Assembly: GCA_905182355.1 (NCBI GenBank)
Contig: CAJJBH010000022.1
Location: forward strand, 62,001-126,000
Direction: 5' to 3'
Length of the DNA stretch: 64,000 bases
Origin: an uncultured Paracoccaceae bacterium
GTDB lineage: Bacteria > Pseudomonadota > Alphaproteobacteria > Rhodobacterales > Rhodobacteraceae
Below are positions 37,612 through 47,637 of this stretch, in pieces. The translations under genes were made by a program, and so were the position numbers. How positions within the stretch are numbered: the first letter of the stretch is position 1; each line of letters begins with the position of its first letter. The notes under the pieces were generated by a model. That model saw nothing but the letters and a program-made list of their open reading frames with translations. It made no database searches and was not told where the DNA came from.

Positions 37612-37932
37612 TCACGGTGCGCAAGTTCCACGCAGTTCCAACTTATCTTTCGAAATAGTAAGGCTACCATCTTCGGCATCCGGCCCGTTGAGCCATGCAA
37701 CATCGGAAGTACCATATTGCTTGATGCAGTATTTGGTCGCTTCATAGCGCCCTGCTTCGCGTGCACCAAGAAGTGAACTTGAAACTGGAGATGCTGAAAC
37801 AACAAACTGATCACGCTGTTTGTCGACCTTTGACACTTTCACGCGATATTTGTGCCCGTCAAATGCTGGGCGGTTGTCATTTTGTGCACAAGCCGCCAAA
37901 ATCAAAACAGACGTAGGCAAAAGCCAGCGCAT
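37612..37932 (-). CDS. Predicted lipoprotein between nuoF and nuoG
   Basis: This 106-residue protein starts at ATG 37932, which overlaps the stop of the MAPEG gene by one base (TAATG); the frame extends upstream inside that gene. The signal peptide ends in a lipobox LAAC with lipidated Cys15. The mature part contains KYRVKVSKVDKQRDQFVVSA and a Cys pair (KYCIKQYG and RGTCAP) likely to form a disulfide. No known domain is recognised. It is part of the nuo transcript between nuoF and nuoG; whether it touches complex I is unknown. Confidence 0.75.
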   Translation of the reverse strand: MRWLLPTSVLILAACAQNDNRPAFDGHKYRVKVSKVDKQRDQFVVSASPVSSSLLGAREAGRYEATKYCIKQYGTSDVAWLNGPDAEDGSLTISKDKLELRGTCAP

Positions 37933-38339
37933 TAGAATGCCCCCCAAATGCCCATAATGGCCAAACCGAACACGCATAAAAGACCAACAAACCATGTGGC
38001 GCTACGCAACCCTTCGTTTGTTGTTCCAATGTGAACGACAGCCGTTGCAACACGTGCAAGTAGGAAGACTAACGCAAATATATTGACCCACAGAGGTGAA
38101 CCACCAGTCAATATCGCCGCCATCAAAGCAGCAATAAAAGGTCCGGCGCTTTCCACTGCATTCATAAACGCGCGATTGCGGCGATATACGACATTATCGT
38201 AATCCCGCTTGGGCTGTCCACACTCACAACGGTTTTCTGGCGAACCTCCGCCAGCACTCAGCCCACCAAGAACAGAAATCAATATTGCAAAGCAAGCAAG
38301 TGACGCCAGCGCGTGGCTGTAAACATCAAAAATGTCCAT
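37932..38339 (-). CDS. MAPEG-like membrane protein
   Basis: The 135-residue protein has four hydrophobic segments and the charged RRNRAFMNAVESAGPFIAAL motif characteristic of the MAPEG family (membrane-associated glutathione and eicosanoid enzymes). A cytoplasmic loop after helix 1 contains CECGQPKRDYDN. Bacterial MAPEG proteins are mostly uncharacterised. It sits 36 bases after nuoF and overlaps the following lipoprotein gene by one base. Membership of the nuo operon is conserved in context, but its role is not known. Confidence 0.78.
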   Translation of the reverse strand: MDIFDVYSHALASLACFAILISVLGGLSAGGGSPENRCECGQPKRDYDNVVYRRNRAFMNAVESAGPFIAALMAAILTGGSPLWVNIFALVFLLARVATAVVHIGTTNEGLRSATWFVGLLCVFGLAIMGIWGAF

Positions 38340-38375
38340 GTCGAACTTTCCCTTGTCCCTGTGTCAATTGAACGC

Positions 38376-39671
38376 TCATTCAGCCGCAACCGCGCTGACA
38401 CGACCCGTGCGTTTGTGTTTGATACGGTCTTCGATTTCATCACGAAAGTGACGGATCAAACCTTGGATCGGCCATGCCGCCGCATCACCAAGGGCACAAA
38501 TCGTGTGGCCCTCAACCTGCTTGGTCACGTCCAGAAGCATATCAATTTCTTCTGGTTCGGCCTCACCTGTCACCAGACGATCCATAACCCGCATCATCCA
38601 GCCTGTGCCTTCGCGGCACGGCGTACACTGACCACAGCTTTCGTGTTTGTAGAACTTCGACAAACGCCAGATCGCTTTGATCACGTCCGTGGAATTGTCC
38701 ATTACAATCACGGCCGCGGTGCCCAATCCAGAACGCTGCTCACGCAGGTAATCAAAGTCCATAATCGCGCTGCGCATTTCTTTGCCCGGGATCATAGGAA
38801 CCGAAGATCCACCAGGAATGACCGCCTTAAGATTGTCCCAGCCGCCACGAATGCCACCGCAATGTTTTTCGATCAATTCCTCAAAGGAAATCGACATCGC
38901 CTCTTCAACAACACAAGGGTTGTTGACGTGGCCAGAGATCGCGAACAGTTTTGTGCCCGTGTTGTTCGGGCGGCCAAAGCTTGAGAACCATTCAGGTCCA
39001 CGGCGCAAAATTGTTGGCACAACCGCGATGGATTCCACATTATTCACAGTCGTCGGGCACCCGTAAAGGCCCGCACCAGCTGGAAACGGTGGCTTCATCC
39101 GTGGCATGCCCTTTTTGCCTTCAAGGCTTTCAAGCAATGCGGTTTCTTCACCGCAAATATAAGCACCTGCCCCGTGATGCAGATAAATGTCGAAATTCCA
39201 ACCGGATTTGCATGCATTCTTGCCCACCAGACCTGCAGCATATGCTTCGTCAATTGCGGCCTGAAGGGCTTCTTTTTCACGGATGTATTCGCCGCGGATG
39301 TAGATATAGCAAGCGTTAGCGTTCATTGCGAAAGACGCGATCAAGCACCCTTCAATCAGCGTATGCGGATCGTGACGCATGATCTCGCGGTCTTTGCATG
39401 TGCCCGGCTCGGATTCATCGGCGTTCACAACCAAATAGGATGGGCGACCATCGCTTTCCTTCGGCATGAAAGACCATTTCAAACCGGTCGGAAAACCCGC
39501 GCCGCCACGGCCACGCAGACCAGACTTTTTCATCTCATCTACGATCCAGTCGCGGCCCTTTTTGATGATCTTTGCAGTACCATCCCAGTGGCCACGCGCT
39601 TTTGCGCCCGCCAATGTACGGTCGTGCATCCCATAAAGGTTGGTAAAGATCCGGTCTTGGTCCTTAAGCAT
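38376..39671 (-). CDS. nuoF: NADH-quinone oxidoreductase subunit F
   Basis: NuoF binds NADH and FMN and carries cluster N3 of complex I. The 431-residue protein has the Gly-rich [26 protein letters not shown], the [26 protein letters not shown] segment, and the 4Fe-4S motif [15 protein letters not shown] with its distant fourth Cys in HTICALGDA. It follows the DUF5337 gene by 6 bases. Electrons pass from here to NuoG. Confidence 0.98.
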   Translation of the reverse strand: MLKDQDRIFTNLYGMHDRTLAGAKARGHWDGTAKIIKKGRDWIVDEMKKSGLRGRGGAGFPTGLKWSFMPKESDGRPSYLVVNADESEPGTCKDREIMRHDPHTLIEGCLIASFAMNANACYIYIRGEYIREKEALQAAIDEAYAAGLVGKNACKSGWNFDIYLHHGAGAYICGEETALLESLEGKKGMPRMKPPFPAGAGLYGCPTTVNNVESIAVVPTILRRGPEWFSSFGRPNNTGTKLFAISGHVNNPCVVEEAMSISFEELIEKHCGGIRGGWDNLKAVIPGGSSVPMIPGKEMRSAIMDFDYLREQRSGLGTAAVIVMDNSTDVIKAIWRLSKFYKHESCGQCTPCREGTGWMMRVMDRLVTGEAEPEEIDMLLDVTKQVEGHTICALGDAAAWPIQGLIRHFRDEIEDRIKHKRTGRVSAVAAE

Positions 39672-39677
39672 ACGCCC

Positions 39678-39908
39678 TTAGCCTCTATCTGACTGGCGCG
39701 CACGCCAGAGTTTTATCACATTCCAAAGTGCTGCGCCAAATCCGGCCAGCACGGCGAGGTCAAAAAAGGCTTGGGTCCTGTTGGACCATCCAAATTTGCT
39801 ACCCGCCAAATTTATGCAAAGCCAAAACACACCCAATCCTGCAATCCACAACGCCGCACGTTGCCCCGATTGTAGTTCTGATTTGGATGGCTTGTCTTGG
39901 CTTTGCAT
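39678..39908 (-). CDS. DUF5337 family small membrane protein
   Basis: The 76-residue protein has a polar N-terminus (QSQDKPSKSELQSGQRA) and two membrane segments (ALWIAGLGVFWLCINLAG and FFDLAVLAGFGAALWNVI) with a short basic end. It matches the DUF5337 family found between nuoE and nuoF in Rhodobacteraceae. No activity is known. It lies 25 bases after the HhH-domain protein and 6 bases before nuoF. Confidence 0.78.
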   Translation of the reverse strand: MQSQDKPSKSELQSGQRAALWIAGLGVFWLCINLAGSKFGWSNRTQAFFDLAVLAGFGAALWNVIKLWRARQSDRG

Positions 39909-39933
39909 TATTCATCTTAGCGCTTGGTCAGCA

Positions 39934-40857
39934 CTATCCCTTTTTTGCCTTGGTCGCGAACGCGGTGGTTCCACCTTTGGCAAGGACCTTAGCTTGTTTG
40001 ATCCACTCATCACGTTCAATACGGCCTTTGAAGCGAAGATTTCCGTCGACCCAATCGATTTCTTTCTTACGCCACGCGGCAACTTGATCAAAGTGGTAAA
40101 AGCCCAGCTCGTTCAGCGTTTTTTCCAAAGCTGGTCCGACACCTTTAAGCAACTTCAAATCATCCGCACCACCGTCGCGTGCTTTTGACATCGTGGATGG
40201 TTTGCCATCCGCGGCCACTGGCGCACGTGTTGACGTCGAATTTTTCGCAGCCGCTGCTTTAGCAGTAGCACTCGCAGACCCGGACGCGACTTTCGCTGTC
40301 GGAGCGGAAGACGCTTTAGCAGCCGTTTTTGCTTTCTTAGCAGGTGCTTTCGCCTCAGCCGCTGCTTTAGGTTTCGCAGTCTTGCTAGGTGCAATCTTGG
40401 TAGACGCGGGTTTAGCAGCTTCTACCTCTGGTTTTTCGTATTTCCATTCGCCTTTACGACCGGCCAATTCCTTAGAGCCAGCCAATTCTGAAGAAGGCTT
40501 TACATCCGCACTTGCGCTGGACGCTACTTCAGCAACACCAGCCGCTGCAATCGCACCGCCAGCAACAGCCTCGGTACCAGTAGATGTTGAGACAGTTGCC
40601 GCAGCATTTGATGCCGTAGATGTTGTAGCACTTGCACTTGTGACTTGCGCCTGGGGCTTACACAGCATCCAAGACAACAACGCGCCGCCAATAATAAAGA
40701 TCAAAAGACCCAAAAATGCGCCTTGAATAAAGCCCCAGTCACGTGTGGTCCAAAGCAGCAAAGCCACCAAGATACCAACCGCAGCTGCGATCAGCCAACA
40801 CCAAGTGGTGCATCTGCTGTTTTTCGTAGAATTTTCTATGTTGTGTCCCTTCGCCAT
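39934..40857 (-). CDS. Membrane-anchored Ala/Lys-rich protein with a C-terminal HhH-like domain shared with NuoE
   Basis: The 307-residue protein has two N-terminal membrane segments (about 17-60), then a long Ala/Ser/Lys-rich, presumably disordered linker (about 75-230). A compact C-terminal domain of about 65 residues begins DDLKLLKGVGPALEKTL and contains [11 protein letters not shown] and FKGRIERDEW. The LKGVGP segment is typical of helix-hairpin-helix folds. The same domain ends NuoE, encoded immediately upstream with TGA and ATG adjacent. This suggests a shared partner or assembly role. Homologues in relatives are annotated as hypothetical or nuo-associated. Confidence 0.78.
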   Translation of the reverse strand: MAKGHNIENSTKNSRCTTWCWLIAAAVGILVALLLWTTRDWGFIQGAFLGLLIFIIGGALLSWMLCKPQAQVTSASATTSTASNAAATVSTSTGTEAVAGGAIAAAGVAEVASSASADVKPSSELAGSKELAGRKGEWKYEKPEVEAAKPASTKIAPSKTAKPKAAAEAKAPAKKAKTAAKASSAPTAKVASGSASATAKAAAAKNSTSTRAPVAADGKPSTMSKARDGGADDLKLLKGVGPALEKTLNELGFYHFDQVAAWRKKEIDWVDGNLRFKGRIERDEWIKQAKVLAKGGTTAFATKAKKG

Positions 40858-41988
40858 TCAGATGTTGTTTTTGCGTTTCTTATTATTTTTTATAGGTACC
40901 GTTTTTTTTGCACGTTGGGAGAATTCTGTTTCCTCGCCAGCGGCCAGTGCGGCCGCTTGTGGCACCCAATTGTCGCGACTTACGCGACCTTTGAAACCCT
41001 CGAGATTTTGATCAACCCATGACACTTCATCCGCACCCCAGCTGGACACTTGATCGAAGTGATAAAAACCCATGCTGTTCAAGAGGCCCTCAAGCTTTGG
41101 ACCGACGCCTTTTATCAGTTTCAGATCATCTGCGCCTGACTTGCGCGCAGCGGTCCTAACTTTTGGCTTCTTACCTGCACCGGATGCCGCCTCGACCTTT
41201 GCAGCCAATGGCACCTCTGGTTTAACTAGTTTGGTTGTCGTTTTATTCGCAGTCGAAGGCTTTGTTGCTGCATTCGCGGCTTTGCCCTGCCACGGAGCCA
41301 GCAATGGCACTTCAGTCCCATCGATACGTTTGACGGTATCACCAATGTCTGTCGCCAATTGAACCGACGCGTTATATTGCGTCTTGCCACTGTCATATTC
41401 AGTCAATGACGTTAGGCCACCCAATGGCTCCGAAGAGTAGCGACCATTTTGAGGGCCAGGAGTTGGAACTTTTCCAGCAGCCAATTCATCAAGAATTTCA
41501 CCCATACGTGCAGTGGTAAGGTCTTCGTAATAATCCTTACCGATTTGGGCCATCGGCGCGTTTGAGCAAGACCCTAAACACTCAACCTCTTCCCAAGAGA
41601 ATTTTCCATCAGCAGACAGTTCATGTGGCTTGCCAGCGATCTTTTCCTTGCAGACTTCCATCAGATCCTCGGCACCACAGATCATGCAGGACGTGGTGCC
41701 ACAAATCTGAATGTGCGCCACTGAGCCAACTGGTTGCAGCTGAAACATAAAGTAGAAAGATGCCACTTCAAGGCCACGAATGTAGGCCATCCCCAACATA
41801 TCAGACACGTGTTCGATTGCCGGACGGGTTAACCAACCCACCTGCTCTTGGGCGCGCCAAAGCAAAGGAATGATCGCCGAAGCCTGACGTCCCTCTGGGT
41901 ATTTCGTGATCTGCGCTTCGGCCCACGCAAGGTTGGCGGGTGTGAAGGCAAAGCTGTCGGGTTGGTCTTTGTGCAAGCGGCGAAGCAT
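40858..41988 (-). CDS. nuoE: NADH-quinone oxidoreductase subunit E with C-terminal HhH-like extension
   Basis: NuoE (the 24-kDa subunit) holds the 2Fe-2S cluster N1a. The N-terminal 170 residues are canonical, with cluster ligands in [10 protein letters not shown] and CLGSCSNAP. The protein is 376 residues, more than twice the E. coli length. After a linker comes a second domain from about residue 287 ([38 protein letters not shown]) and a Lys/Asn-rich end. The start ATG overlaps the stop of a 27-codon ORF by one base. The extension is related to the C-terminus of the next protein. Confidence 0.96.
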   Translation of the reverse strand: MLRRLHKDQPDSFAFTPANLAWAEAQITKYPEGRQASAIIPLLWRAQEQVGWLTRPAIEHVSDMLGMAYIRGLEVASFYFMFQLQPVGSVAHIQICGTTSCMICGAEDLMEVCKEKIAGKPHELSADGKFSWEEVECLGSCSNAPMAQIGKDYYEDLTTARMGEILDELAAGKVPTPGPQNGRYSSEPLGGLTSLTEYDSGKTQYNASVQLATDIGDTVKRIDGTEVPLLAPWQGKAANAATKPSTANKTTTKLVKPEVPLAAKVEAASGAGKKPKVRTAARKSGADDLKLIKGVGPKLEGLLNSMGFYHFDQVSSWGADEVSWVDQNLEGFKGRVSRDNWVPQAAALAAGEETEFSQRAKKTVPIKNNKKRKNNI

Positions 41989-42071
41989 TAGAACGACTTT
42001 CGTTTCGCACGGAAGCTAAAGATGCGTCCGGCGGGAGTGTTTTTGAAACTATGAAGGGTGAAAGAACGCAT
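41988..42071 (-). CDS. 27-codon basic micro-ORF bridging nuoD and nuoE
   Basis: This small reading frame fills the whole gap between nuoD and nuoE. Its ATG overlaps the nuoD stop (TGATG at 42073-42069) and its TAA overlaps the nuoE start (TAATG at 41990-41986). The predicted peptide starts MRSFTLHSF and ends FRAKRKSF, with eight Arg/Lys/His and no acidic residue. Both junctions are of the type used for translational re-initiation, so ribosomes leaving nuoD could reach nuoE through it. It may be a genuine peptide or only a coupling device; I recognise no family. Confidence 0.6.
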   Translation of the reverse strand: MRSFTLHSFKNTPAGRIFSFRAKRKSF

Positions 42072-43288
42072 CAGCGATCAATCTCCCCGAACACAACATC
42101 CATTGTGCCAATGATTGCTGCAACGTCGGCCAACTGGTGGCCGCGGCTCATGTGATCCATCGCTTGTAGGTGCAAGAAACCTGGGGCGCGGATTTTGCTG
42201 CGGTATGGTTTATTGGAGCCATCGGCAACTAGGTAAACACCAAATTCACCTTTGGGCGCTTCAACAGGGCAGTAGACTTCGCCAGCAGGGACGTGGAACC
42301 CTTCGGTGTAAAGTTTGAAGTGGTGGATCAAGCTTTCCATCGATGTCTTCATGTCGGAACGCGATGGTGGCGTCAGTTTGCCACGTGCAAGTACATCACC
42401 CGTGCAATCGCGCAGCTTAATGATAGCTTGTTTGATGATTGAAACAGACTGGCGCATCTCTTCCATGCGGCACAGGTAACGGTCAAAGCAGTCACCGTTT
42501 TTGCCAACAGGGATTTGGAATTCAAATTCGTCGTAGCATTCGTAGGGCTGCGCGCGGCGCAAATCCCACGCCATACCGGATCCACGGACCATCACACCGG
42601 AAAAGCCGAAATCAAGAATGTCTTGTTCTGTCACGATACCAATATCGACATTGCGCTGTTTGAAAATACGGTTTTCAGTCAGCAAGCCGTCGATGTCAGC
42701 CAGCAACGCGGGGAACTCTAACGCCCACTGTTCGATATCATCGAGCAAAGCATCTGGCAGGTCCTGATGTACACCACCGGGGCGGAAATATGCGGCGTGA
42801 AGGCGTGCGCCACTGGCCCGCTCATAGAACACCATCAATTTTTCGCGCTCTTCAAAGCCCCATAGTGGTGGGGTCAAAGCGCCGACATCCATCGCTTGCG
42901 TGGTTACGTTCAACAAATGGCTCAAAACGCGGCCAATTTCAGAATACAGAACGCGGATCAAGGACGCGCGGCGCGGCACCACTACACCAGTCAGCTTTTC
43001 AATGGCCAAACACCAAGCATGTTCTTGGTTCATTGGTGCCACATAATCGAGACGGTCAAAGTACGGCAGGTTCTGCAGGTAAGTGCGGCTTTCCATCAGC
43101 TTTTCGGTGCCACGGTGTAACAAGCCAATGTGTGGATCGCAACGTTCGACGATTTCGCCGTCCAGTTCCAGAACCAGACGCAAAACGCCGTGGGCCGCAG
43201 GGTGCTGCGGGCCAAAGTTGATGTTAAAGTTGCGGATTTTCTGTTCGCCGGTCAGCGCGTCTTCGAAACCTTTTGAGCCGTCCATCAT
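42071..43288 (-). CDS. nuoD: NADH-quinone oxidoreductase subunit D
   Basis: NuoD (the 49-kDa subunit) forms the quinone-binding site together with NuoB. The 405-residue protein has [20 protein letters not shown] with the conserved quinone-site His, [34 protein letters not shown] and [17 protein letters not shown]. The length is normal for an unfused NuoD. A 57-codon ORF ends 1 base upstream, and a 27-codon ORF starts in its stop codon. Confidence 0.98.
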   Translation of the reverse strand: MMDGSKGFEDALTGEQKIRNFNINFGPQHPAAHGVLRLVLELDGEIVERCDPHIGLLHRGTEKLMESRTYLQNLPYFDRLDYVAPMNQEHAWCLAIEKLTGVVVPRRASLIRVLYSEIGRVLSHLLNVTTQAMDVGALTPPLWGFEEREKLMVFYERASGARLHAAYFRPGGVHQDLPDALLDDIEQWALEFPALLADIDGLLTENRIFKQRNVDIGIVTEQDILDFGFSGVMVRGSGMAWDLRRAQPYECYDEFEFQIPVGKNGDCFDRYLCRMEEMRQSVSIIKQAIIKLRDCTGDVLARGKLTPPSRSDMKTSMESLIHHFKLYTEGFHVPAGEVYCPVEAPKGEFGVYLVADGSNKPYRSKIRAPGFLHLQAMDHMSRGHQLADVAAIIGTMDVVFGEIDR

Positions 43289-43289
43289 C

Positions 43290-43463
43290 TTAACGTTTCT
43301 CCAGCTCTTGCAACTTAATGCTCATCCACCAAAGCAATCCAATGGTGCCAATAGGAAGGATCGCAGCAGCGGCCCAGTATTTGTTGATGCCAAAGAACGG
43401 CAACAACTTAAGCATCGGCACAATTGTAATAACGCCAATGACAAGCCACCAGATACCACTCAT
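43290..43463 (-). CDS. 57-residue membrane microprotein between nuoC and nuoD
   Basis: Reading the minus strand gives an uninterrupted ORF of 57 codons from ATG 43463, which overlaps the nuoC stop by one base (TAATG), to TAA at 43290, one base before the nuoD start. The peptide begins [18 protein letters not shown], then [13 protein letters not shown], a second hydrophobic stretch [17 protein letters not shown], and a charged end KLQELEKR. Two membrane helices are therefore likely. It fills the gap exactly and has sensible codon use, so I consider it real. No family is recognised. Confidence 0.75.
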   Translation of the reverse strand: MSGIWWLVIGVITIVPMLKLLPFFGINKYWAAAAILPIGTIGLLWWMSIKLQELEKR

Positions 43464-44080
43464 TATTTCGCCCCCTGTTCAGAACCGTCTTTTTCATCAC
43501 CCGGAAGGATATATTCGGCACCCTCCCATGGGCTCATGAAATCGAACTGTCGGTATTCTTGGACCAAGCTGACGGGTTCATAGACAACCCGTTTTTCGAC
43601 TTCATCATACCGCACTTCGGTATAACCCGTTGTCGGGAAATCCTTGCGTAATGGATAACCACGGAAACCATAATCCGTAAGAATGCGGCGTAAATCTGGA
43701 TGGCCTGAAAACAAGATACCAAACATATCGAACACTTCTCGTTCAAACCAATTTGCTGAAGGGTGGACTTCGCAAATAGACGAAACCATCTGTTCTTCAC
43801 GCACACCAACCCGCAAGCGGATACGGTGATTTTCAAACATGCTTAGAAAATGGTAAACGACGTCAAAGCGTTTGGCGCGGCCTGTGTAATCCACTGCCGT
43901 AATGTCAACGAGAGACGAGAACTTGCAAGTCGGGTCCATTTTCAGAAACTCGACAAAGCCCGCAATATTGGCTGGGGCAACATCGACGTTCAACTCACCT
44001 TGGGTAATATCCCACGCCAAAACGCAATCAGGGCGCTTTGCCTCGATATACGCACCCAGTTCTTTCAAGCTGTCAGACAT
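43463..44080 (-). CDS. nuoC: NADH-quinone oxidoreductase subunit C
   Basis: NuoC (the 30-kDa subunit) is a structural part of the peripheral arm. The 205-residue protein has the family signature [19 protein letters not shown] and [20 protein letters not shown] followed by [14 protein letters not shown]. It is a separate gene rather than the nuoCD fusion of E. coli. Spacing to nuoB is 9 bases. Its stop overlaps the start of a 57-codon membrane ORF. Confidence 0.98.
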   Translation of the reverse strand: MSDSLKELGAYIEAKRPDCVLAWDITQGELNVDVAPANIAGFVEFLKMDPTCKFSSLVDITAVDYTGRAKRFDVVYHFLSMFENHRIRLRVGVREEQMVSSICEVHPSANWFEREVFDMFGILFSGHPDLRRILTDYGFRGYPLRKDFPTTGYTEVRYDEVEKRVVYEPVSLVQEYRQFDFMSPWEGAEYILPGDEKDGSEQGAK

Positions 44081-44089
44081 AAGCGGTCC

Positions 44090-44997
<908 letters not shown>

Positions 44998-45273
44998 GGT
45001 AGCTCCTTTGTCTCAAGCGGCCTTCGGCCTGCACGTCAACGGGCAAGGTTAACGGTTCGAGGTGTACTCCCCACATGTGGTGGGGTCAACCAACGCAACT
45101 GCTATTTCATCACACAAGCGCGGCTAAAAGTCGGCCTAGTGCCCGACCCGTTCAAATTCGGTTAATTGCAACAGCTATTGATCACCCTGCAACCGCTGCA
45201 GATTTAACGATGTGGCTTAGGTAGAGTTTATGACAGACACGGCAATAGTGAAGTGCCTAAAACGATAGCCCTT

Positions 45274-46056
45274 TTATGCCATCCAGCTCGCTTTGCGTTT
45301 TTCAAAGAAGGCACCGATTCCTTCAGCGGCTTCTTCCGTTTCCCAGCGGCTTTTAAGCGCATCAATGGTGATCGCAATTGTGCCTTCATCAATGCGCGGA
45401 CCTAACCGACGAGCCAATGCCTTTGCTGCGGCCACAGCCCCCGGTGCACATGACAAATAAGGGACGACTTCTGCTTCAACTGCAGCTGCCATTTCATCAG
45501 ACGGAACCGCGCGGGCCAGCAGGCCCAACTCAACCGCTTCAGCCGCGCCAAACAGTCGTCCTGACATGAACACACGGCGTGCCCTGCCCTCCCCCATGCG
45601 GGACACTACATATGGCCCAATCGTCGCTGGAATGATCCCAAGGCGCGTTTCGGTCAAACCCATCTTCAAGGTATCGACGCCAATCGCCACATCACAGACC
45701 GACGCCATACCAACGCCGCCACCAAAGGCATTGCCTTGTAGCGCGCCAATCATCGGCTTGGACATTGTGTTCAGCGCCTGCAACATGAACGCCAGTTTCG
45801 CCGCCTCTTTTGCCCGGGTGTCGGCGTCTGCTTGCATCTGCTCGCGCATCCATTCTAGATCACCGCCCGCACAAAACGATTTCCCTGCACCCGTTAAGAC
45901 GACCACACGGACTGCGTCATCTGCCCCAAGATCGGCAGCTGCCTGCGTCAGTTCAGCAAGCATTTTTGCAGAAAGAGCATTGTGCTTTTCCGCACGATTT
46001 AAGGTCAGCGTGGCCACACCACGTGGGTCCACGTCAATTTTGATGGCTTCAAACAC
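45274..46056 (-). CDS. liuC: Enoyl-CoA hydratase, probably methylglutaconyl-CoA hydratase
   Basis: The 260-residue crotonase-fold protein has KSFCAGGDLEWMREQM and GNAFGGGVGMASVCDVAIG, which supply the oxyanion hole, and the catalytic region GLTETRLGIIPATIGPYVV. In this cluster the missing step between methylcrotonyl-CoA carboxylase and HMG-CoA lyase is hydration of 3-methylglutaconyl-CoA, so that is the likely reaction; the fold alone does not prove it. It is the last gene of the leucine/isovalerate set, 27 bases after HMG-CoA lyase. Confidence 0.87.
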   Translation of the reverse strand: MFEAIKIDVDPRGVATLTLNRAEKHNALSAKMLAELTQAAADLGADDAVRVVVLTGAGKSFCAGGDLEWMREQMQADADTRAKEAAKLAFMLQALNTMSKPMIGALQGNAFGGGVGMASVCDVAIGVDTLKMGLTETRLGIIPATIGPYVVSRMGEGRARRVFMSGRLFGAAEAVELGLLARAVPSDEMAAAVEAEVVPYLSCAPGAVAAAKALARRLGPRIDEGTIAITIDALKSRWETEEAAEGIGAFFEKRKASWMA

Positions 46057-46083
46057 AAGTCTCTCCAGATAATTCTTAATTGT

Positions 46084-46962
46084 TCAGCCGCGCATCGCCT
46101 GTGCCATCTCAGCAGCTTCTTGCACAACCGCCAGATCAAGACCTGTCTCATATCCCAACCGTTCCAGATGCGCAGCCACAGTTTCAGTCGCCACATTCCC
46201 CGGCGCACCCGGCGCAAATGGACAGCCGCCCAATCCACCAACAGACGCATCAAACACGCGAACGCCCAGCGCCAGTGACGCATCAATATTGTCCATCGCC
46301 CGCCCATTGGTGTCGTGGTAGTGCCCTGCCAAACGGGCAACCGGCACAACATCGCGCACCGCCATCAACATACGGACAATACTGCCAGGTGTTCCTGCCC
46401 CGATCGTGTCGCCCAATGAAATCTCATAGCAGCCCATCGCAAACAGCTTTTCTGCAACACGTGCTACAGCCGCAGGGTCGACGTCACCGTCATGTGGGCA
46501 GCCAACCACGCAGGACACGTAGCCCCGCACTGGCATGTCAATTGCGCGGGCAGCTTCCACAACAGGTTCAAACCAACCCAAGGATTCATCAATGCTCGCG
46601 TTAATATTCGCTTTCGAGAACCCCTCGGACGCTGACCCAAACACCGCAATCTCGTCCGCACCTGCCGCAACCGCATCGTCAAACCCGCGCATGTTGGGGG
46701 TCAGCGCTGCATAGCGCACACCCTTTGCACGGGTGATCCCCTTCAGCACATCCCCACTGCCCGCCATCTGCGGCACCCATTTGGGACTGACAAAGCTGGC
46801 ACATTCGATCCGCGAGAAGCCAGCGCGCGACAAACAATCAACCAATGCCACCTTTTGATCCACCGAAATTTCGGCCTTTTCGTTTTGTAGACCATCGCGC
46901 GGCCCCATTTCGAAAATCTCTACGCGACCTAAATTGGTCCCATGTGGTTGGCTTGACATCAA
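46084..46962 (-). CDS. liuE: Hydroxymethylglutaryl-CoA lyase
   Basis: This enzyme splits HMG-CoA to acetoacetate and acetyl-CoA, the last step of leucine degradation. The 292-residue TIM-barrel protein has the N-terminal EMGPRDGLQNEKA, the metal ligands in GHYHDTNGRAMDN and the active-site Cys loop GGLGGCPFAPGAPGNVATE. Start could be 46962 or the next ATG at 46959. It lies 15 bases after a glutathione S-transferase gene. Confidence 0.94.
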   Translation of the reverse strand: MMSSQPHGTNLGRVEIFEMGPRDGLQNEKAEISVDQKVALVDCLSRAGFSRIECASFVSPKWVPQMAGSGDVLKGITRAKGVRYAALTPNMRGFDDAVAAGADEIAVFGSASEGFSKANINASIDESLGWFEPVVEAARAIDMPVRGYVSCVVGCPHDGDVDPAAVARVAEKLFAMGCYEISLGDTIGAGTPGSIVRMLMAVRDVVPVARLAGHYHDTNGRAMDNIDASLALGVRVFDASVGGLGGCPFAPGAPGNVATETVAAHLERLGYETGLDLAVVQEAAEMAQAMRG

Positions 46963-46977
46963 TCTCTCCTTAATTTT

Positions 46978-47637
46978 CTACCAAGATGCAAAGAACTCTT
47001 GTTGGAACAGACGTTCTTCAAGTTTTGGCAGGCTGGCCTGAAACGCTGGACGTTCACTTATCAGTTTGTACCAAGCCGACGTTTTTGGAAACGCATCCAG
47101 CGTTGCAAAATGACGCGCCATATAAACGGCTTGGCCGACAGAAACGTCAGCCGCACTAAATCCAGACGCTAAAAGATACTGCGCATTCGTGCCAAGGTCC
47201 GTCAAGCGTGCTTCGATTGCCGCGTAGCATTTGGCAAGCCGCGCGGCCTCCAGCTTCATCACGATCGGACTGCGCATAGTGTCGTCATAAAGGGCCACAT
47301 ACTGTTGGGTCAAAGCAGCCGTGTGTTGGCTGATGGTTTCGCTAAAATGAACCCAGATCAGCCATTCAGCGCGTTCGGCGTGTCCCGCAGGTCTGCCCAG
47401 CGCATCAGGGCTGAAGGTTTCACACAAAACTTCGGTGATGGCACCCGTTTCAAAGATTGAACGCCCGTCGATCTCAAGCGCAGGCACACGCCCCGCCCGG
47501 GAATGGACCAGATAGTTAGGATCACGCAGGTTCTTACCAAACGCATGTTTGACCACCTCAAACTCGATCCCCAATTCGTGCAGCAACCATAAGGATCGCA
47601 TCGAACGTGTCTGCGGGCAGTGGTGCAACGTAATCAT
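46978..47637 (-). CDS. Glutathione S-transferase family protein
   Basis: The 219-residue protein has an N-terminal thioredoxin-like domain starting MITLHHCPQTRSMRSLWLLH with RVPALEIDGRSIFETGAI, the glutathione-binding segment, and a C-terminal all-alpha domain containing GFSAADVSVGQAVY. It lies between the carboxylase alpha subunit (4-base overlap) and HMG-CoA lyase, so it is transcribed with leucine catabolism. A role in detoxifying reactive unsaturated acyl-CoA intermediates is conceivable but not shown. Confidence 0.9.
   Translation of the reverse strand: MITLHHCPQTRSMRSLWLLHELGIEFEVVKHAFGKNLRDPNYLVHSRAGRVPALEIDGRSIFETGAITEVLCETFSPDALGRPAGHAERAEWLIWVHFSETISQHTAALTQQYVALYDDTMRSPIVMKLEAARLAKCYAAIEARLTDLGTNAQYLLASGFSAADVSVGQAVYMARHFATLDAFPKTSAWYKLISERPAFQASLPKLEERLFQQEFFASW

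Noticed and set aside
38313-38984. 223-codon plus-strand ORF opposite nuoF
   Set aside because: Overlaps the highly conserved nuoF C-terminus in antisense; rich in His/Arg/Asn, consistent with a shadow frame.
45061-45090. Palindromic cccc-acatgtgg-tgggg element upstream of nuoA as a terminator or operator
   Set aside because: The arms are short and no T-run follows on either strand; kept only as a note in the nuoA entry.
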